Below, piece after piece: positions 44,903 to 57,600 of a stretch of 64,000 nt of DNA (position 1 is the first letter of the stretch; every line of letters begins with the position of its first letter). This DNA is from Watersipora subatra. Lineage: Eukaryota; Bryozoa; Gymnolaemata; Cheilostomatida; Watersiporidae. The notes under the pieces are model-generated. The model was given only the letters and a program-made list of their open reading frames with translations, ran no database searches and was not told the origin of the DNA. Both the position numbers and the translations under genes were made by a program. The stretch covers positions 36,134,121 to 36,198,120 of the forward strand of contig NC_088711.1 of NCBI RefSeq assembly GCF_963576615.1, given 5' to 3'.

Positions 44903-46625
44903 ATGATTTTCACGCAGACCTTAAAGAGCTATTGTCTTCCATAATAGCTAAAAGGTTTTCAGATTGGAAAGTAACGCTTGCAAACTCTAACAGTAAGTGA
45001 TTCTGTCGAATGGGTTTATCTCTATACACATCCTGTTCGTTATGGCACTGCTTTCTTGTCTACCTCTATCTCCCAGTTTCGTTCCCGATTACCTTTTCCA
45101 CTTTACTGGGTCTTAATTCCCTTCTACTAATAATCCTTCGTAACTTTCAGTTTTTCTTATTCAGCCTCTCAATTTTCAGCAACATTAGTACTTAGGCAGC
45201 CTGGTCCGCCTTGAGATTCCAAAATGTGGCAGAGTGGTTGAGTGACTTGGATGGTATCGAGACAGACTGCTATGCTGCATGTGTGAGTTTGATTCCTGTG
45301 CCATACAATCTTTTTCCTAACCTTCAAGCATGGCGACGGACGTCACTCTTATTATAGTAAAGATGCTTTTCTCTTCTCACTTTCAAATCTCTGTTAAACC
45401 CTTCATTTTTCCTTCCTTGTCTCCTACCAAAAACTGTTTTACCGTCTCAATTAACTCTCATACCTTTTTCTATCTCGCTATAATTTCTTTTTCTCTCTAG
45501 TTTCTATTATTCTAATCGTATTGCACTTTTGAACATTTGCTTTTCTGTATCCTGATCCTCTTTTCTCTCTTAAACCTCTCTTTCTACTTGGAGAGTAACA
45601 CTATTGTGTGAACTATGTCTGAACTAGCCGTCTGCTGGCCTGTTATCTTACCATCAGTTCAACGGTTGTAGGAACCCTTCCAATGCTGATCGATGTTCAG
45701 TGCAAGGTGAACAGCACTTCAGACAGCGCTACACTCGATGCTTTACTACCCAATAAGCCTAGCTGCGTTCTGCAGTTAAAGGTATGTTATACAAAATGTA
45801 ATAATTGTCATATTAGTGCATATACTATCAATACGGCAGATCGTTGCAAGTGGTGCAGGTGCTCTAACATTGTTAGTGGGTGATGTACTATTTACTGTTT
45901 TAAACAATGTTAATATGCTAGTGCAGTCCAACCTCAGTTTTTAGCAACATTCTATGCTAGAATCATGTGAATTCTGTAACAAATTTTTCCATTAACATTA
46001 TCTATAGCATAAGTAATTTTATCTGTTTCAAGATTACAAAACAACTTTTGTAAGCGTGTTTGTATTATTTCACACCATATAATGTATATACGAGAGCTTG
46101 TAAAACTTAACATAGAAGGGTAAACTGTGAAAGTATTGTCGTAGCAGCTTGCATCCCAACCTTGTTTTTTTATTAGTAAATTTAGTGAAGAAAAGCTTCC
46201 GTTGTATGCTAACAGCAAATAAAAACAAAATAATGCACTAGTATACCATGCCACACACCATATACAGTCAGTATTTTGTGAACCAAAATGGTTGAACGCT
46301 AAAGATAACCAGAGAGGTAGAAAGAGGATCAGTAGCGGAGACATTGTGCTCTGCTTATCTTGATCTCAAAGTCTAGGGTTGGACTGTAACTGCAAGATGT
46401 TGAGCTCGCACTTCTCTTATTGCAGCTAGTTTGTTGTATCGAGTTGAGTGTGAATAGACATGGATATTTGAATGCTAAATCTTTCTTGTATGGCAGATCG
46501 AGGGTGTCGGTAATACCAACAAAACGGAACTCGTCGACGTGGAGTTGAGCCGAGAGAAGGTGGATACTATGCTAGATGGATTGAGTAAAATCAGAGATCA
46601 ATTGACTTCAGCTATGCAACGATAG
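44903..46625 (+). pseudogene. Partial COMMD9 duplicate: exons 4, 5 and 6 only
   Basis: Exon equivalents 44903-44992, 45672-45781 and 46497-46625 keep the same lengths (90, 110, 129), phases, splice sites and stop codon as COMMD9. By eye there are 11 base differences in 329 bases. Seven change the amino acid (R to K, E to D and D to N in exon 4; T to N and A to P in exon 5; D to N and I to V in exon 6) and four are silent. Exons 1-3 are absent, so no complete COMMD9 can be made from this copy alone. The reading frames are intact, so it is a young partial duplicate, a possible source of a chimeric transcript, or a second haplotype misplaced in the assembly. Confidence 0.88.
45191..45363 (+). 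mobile_element. SINE, duplicate of the copy at 34392-34564
   Basis: The same box A, box B (gattcctg after gagttt) and attatagtaaagatg tail, with a few substitutions. In this copy box B has gtttgattcc in place of gttcgattcc. Confidence 0.75.
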
Positions 46626-46795
46626 AGCTATGGTGCTGCCTTCAGAGTGGCACTATGCAATATTCAACTATAATTAACCAAGGTCAGCTCACAATTTTTT
46701 TACATCAACACACAAAGCTGGTGAAGTAGCTTCCTTTGCTACAAAGAAACTTAAAGCAGCACAACCTACGAAGATGCTGTGGTTGAACAAACCTA

Positions 46796-46843
46796 CATGC
46801 TGCGGTTGCTGCCGTAGCAGCCTACGGCAGCAACCGCAGCATG
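46796..46843. repeat. Perfect palindrome, 22-bp arms with 4-base loop
   Basis: The left arm catgctgcggttgctgccgtag (46796-46817 in part) is exactly mirrored at 46822-46843 around cagc. The GC-rich hairpin stands out from AT-rich surroundings. Copy 1 has only a single imperfect relative of the right arm (about 38562-38580), so the palindrome arose after duplication. Confidence 0.92.
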
Positions 46844-48060
46844 CTCATCTATAAAATTTACCTGATTCGCAATACGAGCATCACTACTTACATACCTCTT
46901 GCTCAACTTTCATGGTATTGAATTATAGCAATTTCTGCCCATCAATACTTGATTTGGACAGCATGTGAAGCCAACTCCAGTCTACACCCATGAAATCTTG
47001 AGGTGACTTGCTTATATATAACATTTCCATAAAGTGATTGCAAAGCCTGCCAATGGTACTTACGTATCTGCTGCGGGTCATATTTGGAATGTTTTATTTA
47101 TTAGATATGAATTCGGAATATATTCTCTCAAATATATTGTTAATTACAAAAATATTGCTAAAGTAGAACTCCTTGTACAATCACTGGAGCTTGTAGCAAT
47201 GATTTGCTGTGGGTAGAGTACAACTTGCCAAAGTAATATGATATTGGACTCACTAAAACTTGTGTAAAATACCCGAGCATCTGTTTGGGTGAATTTGTGA
47301 CATCGTTATGAATCAAGGCAACTAGTGAAATACATTTCACTAGAAATGACTACAATTAACCGTATTCGAATACAGTTAATTGCTAAATTCTACAATAGAG
47401 AATACCGGTGAGAATAGCCCTTGATAGCATGTTCATAGGGTGTGACCAGGTATTTATAATGATCTGCCAAGTATATAAGTGAGGTCACGGGTTCACTTTT
47501 GAAATGTTTAAAAATAATATAAAAACATAAATATACAAACTACTGACTGTTGCCTAGAAGTTAAACAATGACCATAACAATCGATCCTTTCAGTACAGTC
47601 ATCGCTCCTCACCACACTTCTATGAATAATCGATGTCTCCAATCAAGCTGTGTCTTGGATAATCGCCAACTGGTGCAGACGTTCTACATTTCTATCACCA
47701 GCTTTCCAACGACTTTTCTTGACGAAATCAAACCGAACGCTTCGTTTACCTGTTCAAAACATATTAGTTAGTAGAATAAGTTATTCTGATGTATTCAATT
47801 GATTGATAGATATGGGCAGAAGTTCAATAATATACAACAACACTGATATACGCTAAAATATGTATTAGTACTATCAGCTTTCTCACTACCACCCTGACAC
47901 TGTGACATGTTGTGCATCAGTGTTTCATTTGTATTATAGTCAATTTGTTTTGTTGAATCAACGCATATGCCTGTTACTTCTGAGCTGAGAATCTCCCAGC
48001 TGCAAGTTTCACTCAAATATAAACTTAAATTATACAAGTTATCAACATTTCATACTGTTA

Positions 48061-50349
48061 ACTGGAAATACAAAACGAGGTTCATCAACGATATGACAAA
48101 GATGAAGGGGTAAGTTTTGAGAGAAGCTAAAGAAACTGCTATACCATCTCCAGCAATACACTGAAGTCGTTACTCTAATAATGAATAGCAGACAGAGATG
48201 TATAAAAATCAGTGGTAATTTTGATACTTCAGGGTACTCAAAGATTTGAAGCGCGTCTCCTTCACAGTGATTTGGGCTAATTTGTATTTCACATGGCTTA
48301 AAAAAGTAGGGATTATTTAAATTTAATTTGGAAAACAAATAGAATTATTAACATGTAAGTTTTACATTATTAAGTGACTTGTTCACATGTAATAAATGAA
48401 TACAATTTGGGAAAAAAATAGAATTATTTGCATGTAGGTTTTATATTATTAAGTCATTCAAGTGGCGTGTTCTCATATTTGTGGTAATGGATAATTTATC
48501 AGTTATATACCGAAAGTAAATGTTAGACCAGCTGTTTGGCCTTATTATGGTTCAGCGGCATATTGAATACCATGCTCTGTCAATCGTATCCTCAGATAGT
48601 AGATGAGGAAATTCAATTACAAACTCAACAATGCTAGGGAGACTAAGACAATGTTGTCACAAAGTTTCACTAATACTGCCATTTTTATATGATGGGAGTT
48701 TTTGTTATTTATAGCTACACTAGAAATTTCACTGTCATACAGCCCACGACCAAAGAGATATTGGAAAAAAAAAGGGTACTGACGATTGAGAAATGCAATA
48801 TTAGCAGTCAAATGGCACTGCAGTGCAATAGGATAACTGCAATGATAGCTGTAATGTACTGGGTGTGGGTGTTATTATATACAACAAATAGCAATAATGA
48901 AAGGAAAAGATTATATGTTTATATCTCTCCCCCTACAATAGGAGAAATGCAATACTGGCCAATATTAGAAGTAAAATGCACTGATATTATTAGAAAAACC
49001 AATATTATTAATATAGTAATAATATAAAACCAATACACAATTTTGTTTACATTTAAAAACGTCATAGTTTTTATAATCTCATAAGTATAATCTCATAATC
49101 TTAAAATCTCATAAGAATCGTTAGAAAAAAATATCATTGCCATTTCCTTTACTTACACTGCGTTGTACATCAGTTAGAATGCCGAAGTACTCAAGAGTCT
49201 AAAATGTCAGGTACTTTGAAATCGGCAAAAATAAAACGATTTCAGTACTCTTACGTTAATTACAGAAACCTTCGACAATGCTATAGACTGGTGAAATATG
49301 CACGTTATTTTTTCGTGAAATGCGCACGACTTTATCGTTCTATTCTCTGTCGCTCGGCGTTTCAATTTCCAGTCTTAACTTTTATTAAACCAAGCTTTTC
49401 AAGCGTTTTGTGGCGATTTTCGTCCAAATTAATCTGTCTATTTGTGTATATTCCGATCAGATGGGTTAGTTTTAGGAATTTGCGGTAACCTTTCAAAGGC
49501 TTGGTAACATATTTAAATAGGTTTATATGCGTTTTGTATCATTTTTATACTTAAACGACTTTACTGAAAAATACTTAAATTTGTTGATAGAATTTCGTTG
49601 CAAGGGTTTGGTGACGTCCGTTAACGGATAATTTTTCGGGAGTTGTGTGCACATGTGCATTTATCATAAATCTCCCAATCAATCGCTTCGCTCTTGTTTG
49701 GTCGTGGGATAATTTAATAATAATAGTTGAAATCGTCTTTAAAATATACATGTAGCTTCATCTTGTAAAATAGCCCACGAATTATTGTAACACCATTTTA
49801 CAATTGATTAATGAAGAGGAAACTGGTGTTGACCTAACTTATATTGTTGAACATCTGTTTCACTTTCATAGATGTTCTTGTAAACAATTTCTCTAATATT
49901 TCTAAATTATTAATTGGGATCTTAATAGTGATCTAATTATCTTAAGCTAAAACCTAAAACTTATTTTGCTATTTCTCCTTTCATTAACTCTCCCTTCACT
50001 TTCATTAAATCTCCCTACTCTTTGATTAAACACCACTCCACTGTCATTTCCCTCCCTTTTATTCACATTTTAAGCCTACTGAGTTAGTTTGTGTGAGCAT
50101 TACCCTTGTCAAGGCTAATTTCAATAACTCAATGAGCAATGTGGAATTTTTCTTGCCTTTAGAAGCTGCTATATAGACCATTTGTTTGTGAAGGACATGA
50201 CTGAAATCCGCGAAGGAACATGATCACACATGTGTAAAAAACATGTAAAAAAAATGAAGGCATGTTATTTTTAAATCTTATAACTAGAGCCATCAGCTCA
50301 AAAATGAGCTCGTATTGTGTATACAAGCCCTAGACGTGGCGGCTCTTAA
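48061..50349. other. Intergenic region without a supported gene
   Basis: AT-rich DNA after the duplicated block. Short frames at 48689-49027 and 49204-49488 have no recognisable domains. 49960-50065 is a pyrimidine-rich stretch. Confidence 0.4.
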
Positions 50350-50689
50350 AGCCTGGTTCCCATATACATGTACGTCGCAAAGCACCGGCGACAGCACAGC
50401 AGGCTATTAGCGTTGAAATGGGAACCTACGCACCGGGTATCGCCGGTAGTTGCCAGCCTCGACAGAAGAGTTTAGTGCTGTTCAAATTTTGCGGAGAGCC
50501 GCAGGCAAAACCTTCTCGAAATGCACTGTGCAGGTGAAAGTCAGCATTATCGAAACAGCGTGGCGAGCAAACATTTTTATGCCATTATTAGCGATGAAGC
50601 TTCATGTGAAGATAAGCCACCTAGCGTCGCAAGCGTTTTGCTGCACAATATTACCGCCTAAGTCTCGCAATCGATATGGGAACCAGGCT
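50350..50689. mobile_element. TTAA-type MITE, family T2, 340 bp, better preserved copy
   Basis: It starts AGCCTGGTTCCCATAT after TTAA (50346-50349) and ends ATATGGGAACCAGGCT before TTAG (50690-50693), a one-base variant of TTAA. The terminal inverted repeats are 16 bp and perfect. The interior matches the older copy at 22631-22938. It is immediately followed by T1 copy 3. Confidence 0.85.
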
Positions 50690-50693
50690 TTAG

Positions 50694-51601
50694 AGGTTGA
50701 TTGCAACAAAATTCCCATTACAGTTATTTCGTATCAAAAGGTTTGAACACCATGTTTTAATCTGCTGTGTTGTAGGTGCAAAATATGTGGAAGTGTGATT
50801 ACAAGCTCTTAAAAGCTCAAAAACGAACAGTTAATCACGAAAACGCCGTAGGTTGGAATCCCACTCCAAAACCGCTCAAATGGGACGCAGTTGAAAACGA
50901 TGTGCTTCTGTTTTTTTTCATGCAACCTCAATCGTTGAAATATTTTCACAAATAGGCTATACTTTACGCATTCAATAAAACCATGTCTATTGTAATTACG
51001 CGTTTATTTCATCATCATTGTACTGCTATCACTTTGAGCACTGATATCTCAAAACCTAGCCTATAAATTAGTTAATTTTTTAACCTTAGCTCGAAGGAGT
51101 GCATATAATCCTCTGATAAACTTGAGGAGTCTGTTGGTCACCTGTGATAGTCGGAAAATGCTGCAGAAATTGTTCACGCCATTTGGCAGGAAGTATGGGT
51201 TACATGATCGGATTACGACTAGATGATTAGACCAAGCCGAAACAAAACTGTAAAGTAGTGAGCATCTATATTTGATAGGGACTTTCCGGTAGAACCCAAA
51301 GTGTTTGTCATAAACTAGTGTTTCGAGACGTTTTATATTGAGCCTTTGATTGGCCTTTCGATTCACGTGACAACATCACGTGTCAAAATAATAATCCCGT
51401 CGAGTTGAGTACGTCATCAAAATGGAGGGATTCCAACCTTCAGCGTTTTCGTGATGACTGTGATTAACTGTTAGTTTTTGAGCTTCTAAGAGCTTGTAAT
51501 CACATTTCCACATATATTGCACCTACAACACAGCAAAGTAAGACATGGTGAATCTTTTGATACCAAATAACTGTAATGTGAATTTTGTTGCAAGTTAACC
51601 T
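50694..51601 (-). mobile_element. TTAA foldback MITE, family T1, copy 3 (908 bp), next to the QORL2 stop
   Basis: Inner sequence is inverted relative to copies 1, 2 and 4. It begins AGGTTGATTGCAACAAAATT directly after the tetranucleotide that ends the T2 element and finishes 24 bases from the QORL2-like stop codon (51626-51628). It therefore forms most of that gene's downstream flank. It is more diverged than copies 2 and 4. Confidence 0.85.
51003..51008 (-). terminator. Candidate poly(A) signal for the QORL2-like gene, inside a MITE
   Basis: AATAAA on the minus strand about 620 bases past the stop codon lies within T1 copy 3. Position and motif are the only support. Confidence 0.25.
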
Positions 51602-51625
51602 TTGAATTTTGAAAGCTCCGTTCGC

Positions 51626-54600
51626 TTAAACTGCATCCCATTCTAGCACTATCATTGGTTTACAGTAGAAAACACTAGACAATGTCCGCCTGACCTTTTC
51701 AAGAGGAAATGACTGTTGAATATAGGGGTTAATCTTGCCATCCAAATACATCTTAGTCACCGTTTCCACTGACTCTCTGAAGGCATCGGGCACTGTCTGC
51801 ATGGTATTGCCCCACCAAAGACCAACAGCACTGGCTGATTTCAGAAGAAGAATATTAGCTGGAATTTTTGGGATTCCAGCCGTGTAGCCAATAGTAATAA
51901 ATCTTCCCTCAATTGCTAGACTACAACAATGTAAAGCAGTGAGAAGTTTATTGTATGGTGACATTCATTCGCAGCTTCTAGTACTGATACTTGTGTACTG
52001 TATATGATGACTGAACACCCTTACTCAAAAGGTAGTCAAAGATAACCAAATACTCCTACTTATGGGTAGTCAAAGATAACTAAATACTCCTTTTTAAAGC
52101 TAGTCAAAGATAACCAAATACTCCTACTTATGGGTAGTCAAAGATAACCAAATACTCCTACTAAGGCTAGTCAAAGATAACCAAATACTCTTACTTAAGG
52201 GTAGTCAAAGATAACCAAATACTCTTACTTAAGGGTAGTCAAAGATAACCAAATACTCCTACTTATGGGTAGTCAAAGATAACTAAATACTCCTTTTTAA
52301 AGGTAGTCAAAGATAACCAAATACCTTCTGAAGGTCAGTCAGAGACAAGTAATTACCTTCACACAGCAGGAAATACTGTATTATATCATCTTACTTAAAC
52401 AACCACAGTGAGTAGCGGTTAAAAACTTGCTGAGGGAACTTTGTAAAAAATTTATAATTGGGACGTTGACCAATCATCATCTCTGTGTGTGAGAGCCACG
52501 AATCACTTAGGAATGTACTTAGGATGACTTACTACCTTTAATCTATAAGCAACTACCAACTTTAAGAACTGGCATTGTTGTGGACTGGGCAAAAAATTGG
52601 AAAATAAAAACCAACTACAAGAAGTAAAAAGACCTCAGCTCATTGTCTGTCCTTGAACTTACATCCTTGTAGCTAAAAGCAGCGCACTCAACTGCCAACA
52701 CAACAGTTCAACAAATAGTCTTCAACAGATTTGCAGTCTGTCCCTATTGTTAAGGCTTCCCATTGTATCATTGGTTAAGGACATAGACCAACCTTTTGAC
52801 AAGGTCTACAGCACCGTCTCCACCAACGGCATCAAAGACTATATTGACACCAGAGGGAGCCAACTCTTTTAATTCCTTTCGAATATTCTGTCTGGTGTAG
52901 TCTATGGTATTATGAGCACCATACTGCTTGACCATCTTAGACTTTTCATCTCTGCATACTGCTATCACCTGACCAATTGGAATAGCGAGCAATGATAGAT
53001 TATATTGATGAATAATGGTGTTTACTGAGGGACCACAACTAAGAAATATCGATGTTACAGACGCCTTAAGTCAGTCATCTTATCAATTTCAACTCAAGAC
53101 ATTTCTGTGTTAATTCACTTAAAATTAAGCAAATTAACTTTTAATCTTAAATATACAAAAAACCTGAGCATCAAAGCCTTACCCTTAAACCTAAAGCTTC
53201 AACTTTACCAGGTTGAAGCCTTAGAGATGCCAAATCTCGAGTCAATCAAGTCAGATGTCAATCTCAAGCCTTAGGTGCAAGTCTCAAAGTACTTCACTAA
53301 ACTTAACTCTAACCAAAACTATGGCCATAGAGGTAATCCCATTGAAAGTGTGTATAACTTCTGAATGTGTTTTGAAGGAGAAACTCTCATGATGGAGTAA
53401 AATAAAAGAAGCCTAAAATGTATTATTATATCATTTGCTGTCTTCACAAACCCTACTTCATTATTCATTACTCATGTATTATATGGTCACATTTGAAAAA
53501 AGCTCAAGATCCTAAAAGACAATATGGTAAACTCTCGCTACTTCGTGGTTCAGCTGTCGTGTCTCCACACTTCGCGAGTAACAATTATTCCTTAATACAT
53601 TAAAAATTTAAGAAAATTAAAAAATACTCTGGCCCAGTAAGATCTCTCCGCGAGCGTCATTGCATCATCGTGATAGGAGTAGTTGCAGTTTGCTATTTTT
53701 CTATCAAGTTTTGCGAAGTGTAAAAATGCAAAGTGCTGACACCCTTCATTATGCCTCTTGAATGCGCTCGACCCTCAAAATTGTAACAAGAATACAAAAA
53801 AAAAAGAAAATCCCTAAAATACAATAAAAATGACTTAATTAGATACGAGTTTTTATTTCGTGGACTTTGATTTTTCACTTTGACGCTAGTATTAACCGCG
53901 CACAGTGAGGGATTGCTGCAGTTTACACTTACATTTACACTTATAGACTTACATATTTTATAATAGTAATATTTAGACTGCCAACTACATCATTTTGTTG
54001 TAATTTTGTGTAGTGATTACAAGAATTAATGTTACAAATAACTTGCCATTACAGAAAATTGGATCAAAAATGCACAATTTAAAACAAGAGGTCTTCTAAA
54101 ATGATCTATTGAACAATATTTTTCAGATCTTTAAAATTAGCCTTGAATTCAGGGTCATGAATTAGTCAATTATAGACTGAGAGCAAAATAGTAAGGTGAT
54201 GACGTGACGTAAAAAATTGTACTTGAAAAAGACTTTAAGAGATGGTAAAACAGCAACGATGTATGAAACGATGTGGAACAGCTTCAGTCATAATCAGTTT
54301 AGAGACATACAGCATAAGCTCATTTTGATTGGACAACTTATTATTAGCGACTCTAATATTCACTTTATTTCTTTACACTAAGTTAATTCAATTTTGACTC
54401 TGCAAATAACAGGAGTTAGCTAGAACCACAGCTACTTCCATAGTTATGCTTTTACAAATTTCAGCTGCTCCCATTGAGCTATGTGCGCTTGGGAGAATTA
54501 GGTTTGAATGACATGTGGCCACCCTTAACCAGGTCTCTGATTGGATGACCCTAAAAGACATCCCAAGCGCAACTTTTCTCTGTAACCTATGAAGACCGAT

Positions 54601-57600
54601 GACTATTTCAGTTCATAATTAGTGAAATCAAAATTGAAGGCAGACGTACAAAAATTCAAGGATTAGCTTTACAATGTACACTTGGTAATATTCTAGCAGC
54701 AAAATAGGCAGCCTTCTGACATACCTGACAGTTGAATATCCTGGCTGCTAACTCGACTGCAGCTAAACCGACTCCTCCTGACGCGCCAGTTACAAGGACC
54801 GTCTCTCTGAGCACAGTAACAAGTCATAGAAACAATCAGACGGCAATAAACCACTACGAGCAGATTAAACTATGATCTAAAATAAAGAGGTTTCTAGAAG
54901 AAGAGACTTGAAGCAAAATGGCCGCCATCGTCTTTGATTGAACAAACAAAACATATATTCTGGGTGTGAACAAGATGACCGAAGTGTCAAATTTCTTTAT
55001 CACAACGTCTCACATTGGTTAGCATATAACATACACATGGCTATGGTTACTGCAGCTTGTAAGCATTCAGATGTAATCCTCCAAATTAGACTTTAACAAA
55101 ATTTAAAAGCTTTCTAAGCCAAAATTAATATGATGGTTTAAGTAATTGTGCCAATTTCAGCTCATGAAGAATGCATGAGTAATTGGGCCAGCAGGCTGTC
55201 TAGCAACATCAAAAAAAGACCCGAGTCTTTACATAAACGAAACCAAAATAGTATCTTACAGTGTGTGGAAGTAAATTAGAATGGACAAAACTGCTTAGGT
55301 TAAATATTACGAGTTACCATTAGCAACCGATGCTGTTACTGTTACCATTATCAAAAATGCTGTTGATTAGCAACCGATCAACACACTTTTGATTGTAAGA
55401 AAATCCTCTAGTTAGGCTCGGCTAATCTGTTAAAACTATAACTGTTATAGATATGTTGCAAAAACATGTAGATTCTGACAATAAAATCATTAATGGGCAA
55501 GACAGTACAACCACCGGAACTGAGCTCTCAATCTTCAGAATGTTCCGCCATATCGCCATGGAAATGACATATATGTACTTGAGAAAAATCACAGAAAAAT
55601 TCTTCAAGCGACTGCCCTTACTTGCTTAAAGGTTGACTTGCAACAAAATTCACATTACAGTTATTTGGTATCAAAAGATTCACCATGTCTTACTCTTTCG
55701 TATTGTAGGTGCCAAATATGTGGAAAAGTGATTACAAGCTCTTAAAAGCTAAAAAACGAAAAGCTGCCATAGATTGGAATCTCTTTATATCTCTGACGTA
55801 TTCATTACAGTTTGGTTATCGTCTTGTCACGTGATGTTCTCACGTGAATTGAAAAGCCAGTAAAAAGCTCAATATGAAACGTTTCGTAGCACTAGTTTAT
55901 GACAAACACTTCAGGTTTTACCGAAGACCCCGTATCAAATATAGATGCTCGCTACTTTACAGTTTTGTTTCGGTTTGGTCTAATCATCAAGTCGTAATCT
56001 GATAATGTGACCCAATACTTCGAAAATAATTTTTGCAGCACTTTTCGATTATCACAGGTGACCAACAGGCTCGTCATGATTATCAGACAATGATATGTAC
56101 TCTTTCAAGCTAAGGTTAAAAAGTTAAACGATTTTTTAGGGTAAGTTATAAGATATCAGTGCTAAAAGTTACAGCATTACGGTGACGATAAAACAGACTT
56201 GTAAGAACAATAGACATGGTTTTATTGAATGTGTGAAGTATATTTGTGAAAATATTTCGACGAATGAGGTTGCATGAAAGTGTAAACAGAAACCATCCTG
56301 TAACAACTACGTCCCATTTGAGCCGTTTTGGAAAGCGAATCCAAACTACAGCGGTCTCGTGTGGCTGCGTTTAAATGTTCGTTTTTTTGCTTTTAAGAGC
56401 TTGTAATCACATTCCCATATATTTTGCACCTACAACACAACAGAGTAAGACATGGTGAATCTTTTAATACCAAATAACTGTAATGTGAATTTTGTTGCAA
56501 GTCAACTTTTAAGTAAAGAAGGCAACTCCACATAACCAAATGTTGTTTAACGGAACAAGATTATATTAGTGTCTTTCCAGAAGCAATCTTGTCTGTAAAC
56601 CAAGTCCTGCACACATCAATGTAAAAACAGATTCAAGAGTTCAGATGCAATACTTGCCATAAATGTACAAAACAATAATGGACAAAACATTAAAGTTTAA
56701 AAAGTTGATGTTAATCTCATGACATTTTATGCTACTATAAATGTATTAGGAAGCAACAGATGCTGTCTGTTATGTAACTCTGTCACTTATACTCTATACA
56801 GAGGTATCAGCTACAGTTAAATTACAGTATCATTGAAAGTTGTTAGCTACAACCAATGACCCAGAGAAGAGCAAAAAAGCGGTAAAAAATGACTCACCCT
56901 TCCTTTATTAATCCTTTTCTTGTTAAAGCCATCCAAGCTGTGCCATAATTGACAATCAAACTGGCCAACTTACAATAATCTACGTCACGCTTGGCCTTCA
57001 ACTCTACCTTGGTTAATGCTCCCTAAAATCATAGCTTTCCTTTAGAGTAAATGTCATCTGTTATGTGTACTTCATAAAGAGAGTATGTTTCCATCTATAA
57101 TCACTCACTATGTCTAACATGAAGCCAGGCACCGTTACTACCTCCTGCAAACCTCCCGTCTCCAATAGACCAATCACTACATCGCCTGGAGAGAGACTTG
57201 CTACGTCCTTTCCTACCTCCAGCACTTCACCTGCTACCTCAGTACCTACACATGTGTAAAACTTCACAAATGTTGATTATCAAATTATTTGATATTTAAA
57301 AAGTGATAGCAGTACATGTCTAAACATTATCTTTGAGAATAATGTGCGTGAAGCCATCTTCTGTGAGGGCGCCACAAGTGAAGACATCATGTGGGTAAAC
57401 ATCAAGTGTGAGGACACCATGTGTAAGGACAGTATGTAAGAAAAAAGCATGTTTAAGGACATCATATGTGAGAACACCATGTGAGTGGACATCACACTGA
57501 GGACATCATGTGGGTGAATATCACATGTGAGGAAACCATGGATCAGGACAGTATGTAAGATGACAGCATGTATGAAGACACCATGCGAGTGGACATCACA

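Larger units (their letters stand above)
43427..48060. repeat. Segmental duplication, copy 2, with partial COMMD9
   Basis: Collinear with 33590-39800. It lacks the hAT composite and the TA-flanked element of copy 1. It has its own additions: the T1 MITE at its left border, a 69-bp tandem duplication (43440-43577), a SINE (43702-44103), an extra stretch of about 550 bp (44303-44855) and a palindrome (46796-46843). Confidence 0.9.

Noticed and set aside
51061-51366. 101-codon minus-strand frame
   Set aside because: It lies wholly inside T1 MITE copy 3, and the same sequence is not open in the other copies.
51904-51920. Acceptor at gtctag (leaving CAATTGAG) for the last QORL2 exon
   Set aside because: It gives a stop in phase; the acceptor four bases upstream (gttgtag|TCTAGC) restores KSLAIEGRF as in the family.
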